Below are positions 16,168-18,007 of a stretch of 18,007 nucleotides of DNA, one piece after another. This stretch comes from a bacterium (lineage in GTDB: Bacteria; Spirochaetota; UBA4802; UBA5550), in assembly GCA_024224995.1 (NCBI GenBank), contig JAAENB010001148.1:1-18007 (forward strand). Direction: 5' to 3'. The position numbers were made by a program, and so were the translations under genes. How positions within the stretch are numbered: the first letter of the stretch is position 1; every line of letters starts with the position of its first letter. Below the pieces are notes generated by a model. It was not told the origin of the DNA. It did not search any database and worked only from the letters and a program-made list of their open reading frames with translations.

Positions 16168-16764
16168 ATGAAAAGGGCAAAAGAACTGTCTCTGGACAAC
16201 ATTATTCAAAAAATTGACGGACTCAAAGCAGAGGTTGAGAAACTGCGTCCTCTTGCGCCCGACCTGGAAGGCCGGGTTATGCAGAAATTCAGGCTCCACT
16301 GGAATTATCATTCCAATGCCATTGAAGGAAATACCCTCACTTATGGCGAAACCACTGCCTTCCTCATGGAAGGAATAACCGCCAAAGGCAAGCCCTTAAA
16401 GGATTACCTGGATATTCGAGGGCACAACGAAGCCATTGACTACTTGCTCGATACCGTTAAAAGCGACCGCGACTTTACCGAATCCGACATCCGCTCCCTT
16501 CATAAAATGATCCTGGTTGAACCCTATGAGAGTGAAGCCCGTACCCCGGACGGCAAGAAGACAAAGAAATTAATTAAACTGGGTGTTTATAAATCAAGCC
16601 CCAATCATGTTATTACCGGAACCGGGGAGACCCATTATTATGCTTCTCCGGAAGAGACTCCCATTAAAATGAAAGAACTTATGGAATGGTATAACAGCGC
16701 GAAAGAAGATACGGACATTCACCCCCTTGTCCTGGCAACGGTCTTTCGTTTGAGAAATCGTTAA
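16168..16764 (+). pseudogene. Fic-family protein, truncated before the catalytic motif
   Basis: 198 residues remain of a protein that is normally about 350. The N-terminal inhibitory helix of a class II Fic enzyme is intact: SNAIEGN at 49-55, the S/T-x-x-x-E-G/N motif that blocks ATP binding. The stretch DYLDIRGHNEAIDYLL (about 78-93) is typical of the family. The protein follows the family as far as HPLVLATVF, after which full-length members run into the HPFxDGNGR active-site loop. Here the frame ends five residues later, and no HPFxDGNGR is seen in the window. It therefore cannot AMPylate targets. ATG 16168 has AGGG ten bases upstream. The break coincides with a fall in GC content, which points to a recombination junction. 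It could still make a stable inhibitor-like fragment, but decay is likelier. Confidence 0.85.
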
Positions 16765-16769
16765 AACCG

Positions 16770-17294
16770 TTGATCAATGAGATAGAAGTTACGGTTAAGA
16801 AGTTTAGTGATATGTTTTTATCGTATTATGAAACTGTATTAACTAAACAGATAAACACTGAGAATAATTGTTTTTCATATGATAGAGTGAATGTAATTGA
16901 GGAATATTTGTATCATAAATTATACAATAGTACTGATCATCACTCAACGTGCTTGGTCTGGCAACTTGATGAGTTTAAATCAAAAACTAATCTCTTTGGA
17001 ATTGAATTAAAGGTGTATTTTTTGTTTGATAGATATCAGTATAAAATTTTGTATACAGTAGCAGAATATAATGAACTTAAAGATTTATCTTCTACAGAGT
17101 ATATTTTAAATATCCCGGAGCCAATACTCATTAATTATTATCATGATGCTTTAACTAAAGATGAGATTCACCAGTTTTGCGGAAAAGCAGGTAAAGATAT
17201 TTTGTTGTATATTAAACAACAGAACTTGGACCCCAATGCAAATTTTATTACTATAGATTCTGAAATTTTGTGGGGAAGTATTCTCCATCGATAG
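16770..17294 (+). CDS. Hypothetical protein, AT-rich, probably 5'-truncated
   Basis: A 174-residue frame from TTG at 16770. I do not recognise the family. It is mixed alpha/beta in look, with aromatic-rich strands such as ELKVYFLFDRYQYKILY. Codon and base use differ sharply from its left neighbour: 15 of the 60 bases in 16801-16860 are G or C. The same frame is open further upstream to 16695 and reads sensibly from about 16740 (LSFEKSLKPLINEIEV), which overlaps the end of the Fic fragment in another frame. That suggests the true N-terminus was lost at the junction. No ribosome site supports the TTG. The 3' end overlaps the next frame by 25 bases. Confidence 0.5.
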   Translation: MINEIEVTVKKFSDMFLSYYETVLTKQINTENNCFSYDRVNVIEEYLYHKLYNSTDHHSTCLVWQLDEFKSKTNLFGIELKVYFLFDRYQYKILYTVAEYNELKDLSSTEYILNIPEPILINYYHDALTKDEIHQFCGKAGKDILLYIKQQNLDPNANFITIDSEILWGSILHR

Positions 17295-17473
17295 ATAAGG
17301 GGAAAATTATTGTAATTTATGTAGATGTCACTGCAAGTGTATCATTAGTTGAAAATGAAAGAAATATAATTTTGGATTATATAAAAAAAGAATTGAATAT
17401 TGATAGAAATATTGGTTTAACAGTTCGTGTGAAAACGGGCAATCCTTTTGACGATGATGATATACCTTTTTGA
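17270..17473 (+). CDS. Hypothetical, likely frameshifted tail of the previous gene
   Basis: A 67-residue frame from GTG at 17270, shifted relative to the previous frame and overlapping it around a TTTTGTGGGG run. It reads KGKIIVIYVDVTASVSLVEN and ends in an acidic tail, NPFDDDDIPF. Base composition equals that of 16770-17294. It is too short and too well joined to be a convincing separate gene. I think it is the C-terminal part of one protein of about 240 residues, split by a frameshift or read by coupling. No known family recognised. Confidence 0.4.
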   Translation: MGKYSPSIDKGKIIVIYVDVTASVSLVENERNIILDYIKKELNIDRNIGLTVRVKTGNPFDDDDIPF

Positions 17474-17857
17474 ATATCAACACCGGAGACCGCAGCCTAT
17501 GGCAAAGATCAAAAAACTTGAAGAGTGAAAAAGGTTCTTCTTATAACGTGGGGCATCATATGGGGCGCAAGAGTTTTTGGAAAAGAGCCAATTTCAGCCC
17601 GGGGTTTTAACCCCCATAGGGCAGCAGGACAGAACCCGGATAACATCTTCCGGTAAAACGGGCTCTGTTTATAAATTAGTTTCCCAGGGCTATGGGTATT
17701 TCTCATAGCGTGGGGCTTCCAGCCCCTCGTTATGAAAAAGAAAGCCCCGGGCAAAATCCCCTCGCAGGGGTCGCACCCCGGAAACCGTCCAGGTTTAGAC
17801 TTTAGTTTCTTAAGAGCACCTGACCCCGCAGAGCGGGCTATATAAGGTATATCAACC
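17474..17857. repeat. Noncoding stretch with a cluster of GC-rich hairpins
   Basis: No gene is supported here. Hairpins seen: GCCC-GGGGTT/AACCCC-GGGC at 17597-17622; ACAGAACCCG/CGGGCTCTGT at 17629-17638 and 17659-17668 (9 of 10 paired); CATAGCGTGGGGCT/AGCCCCTCGTTATG at 17704-17717 and 17721-17734 (12 of 14); CCCC-TCGCA-GGGG-TCGCA-CCCC at 17758-17779; CCCGC/GCGGG at 17825-17837. ATAACGTGGGGC (near 17543) and ATAGCGTGGGGC (17706) are near copies. Any of these could end transcription of the upstream fragment, though none has a clear T-run. Confidence 0.7.
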
Positions 17858-17977
17858 CGGAATGTAAATTATGCCTACCGGGAGTAATACCTCTGCAGAA
17901 CGTTCGGAACTCGCTCCGCTCAAACAGCATCACAACCTGCCGAGGCATCACTCCCGGTAGGCATAATTTAAATTCCG
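17858..17977. repeat. Long palindromic element 2 with conserved loop core
   Basis: Arms 17858-17893 and 17942-17977 are 36 bases each and pair at 33. They share no visible similarity with the arms of element 1. The 48-base loop holds CGGAACTCGC, TCC, GCTCAAACAG, which matches the element 1 core except for the three middle bases. In this copy CGGA and TCCG inside the core can form a small inner hairpin. Positioned at the right end of the window, in a gene-free stretch. Confidence 0.88.
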
Positions 17978-18007
17978 AACTACGTTTTTCGGTATATTAA
18001 GACACGA

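Noticed and set aside
16745..16752. GTTTGAG at the Fic junction as a third copy of the palindrome core
   Set aside because: Only seven bases agree with the reverse complement of the core, and the rest does not align.
1..18007. CRISPR array, tRNA, rRNA or insertion-sequence transposase
   Set aside because: No regularly spaced repeats, cloverleaf, rRNA-like stretch or transposase frame was seen on either strand.

Overview
This is a bacterial chromosomal window with compact, mostly intron-free coding and clear Shine-Dalgarno sites. Roughly 210-13,590 is one long minus-strand block of moderate GC; the genes right of 14,700 are more AT-rich. The species cannot be fixed from sequence alone. The retron-type reverse transcriptase resembles, from memory, the myxobacterial Mx162 family, and the membrane SpoIIE-type phosphatase and long repeat-rich spacers would suit a spirochaete, deltaproteobacterium-like or similar environmental lineage. 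That is a weak guess.

Region 1 (211-13,589, minus strand) is a five-gene operon read right to left: a 1060-residue alpha-solenoid protein with an internal BRCT domain (GTG start), a 2124-residue WD40-like plus HEAT-repeat protein, a winged-helix/SWIM zinc-finger protein, a retron-type reverse transcriptase, and a GNAT acetyltransferase. The last four genes are separated by only 4-5 bases, so they are almost certainly co-transcribed and translationally coupled. A structured 175-base spacer lies between the first two. I read this as a retron-like system, probably anti-phage or genome-integrity related: the reverse transcriptase would make msDNA, with the SWIM, BRCT and HEAT proteins as nucleic-acid-binding and scaffold partners. 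No msr-msd gene sits in the usual place directly upstream of the reverse transcriptase, and no obvious toxin or nuclease domain is visible.

Region 2 (13,590-14,765) holds the operon's likely promoter, a very large hairpin (two 40-base arms, 39 matching, around a 42-base loop), a minus-strand SEC-C zinc-binding protein, and divergent promoters.

Region 3 (14,766-17,473, plus strand) holds a six-TM SpoIIE/PP2C phosphatase that seems to start at a non-AUG codon, a Fic protein cut off just before its catalytic motif, and an AT-rich hypothetical gene that looks truncated at its 5' end and frameshifted.

Region 4 (17,474-18,007) has no gene. It is packed with GC-rich hairpins and ends in a second long palindrome. 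That palindrome has arms unrelated to the first one but nearly the same 23-base loop core, which suggests a dispersed element family with variable stems and a constant core.
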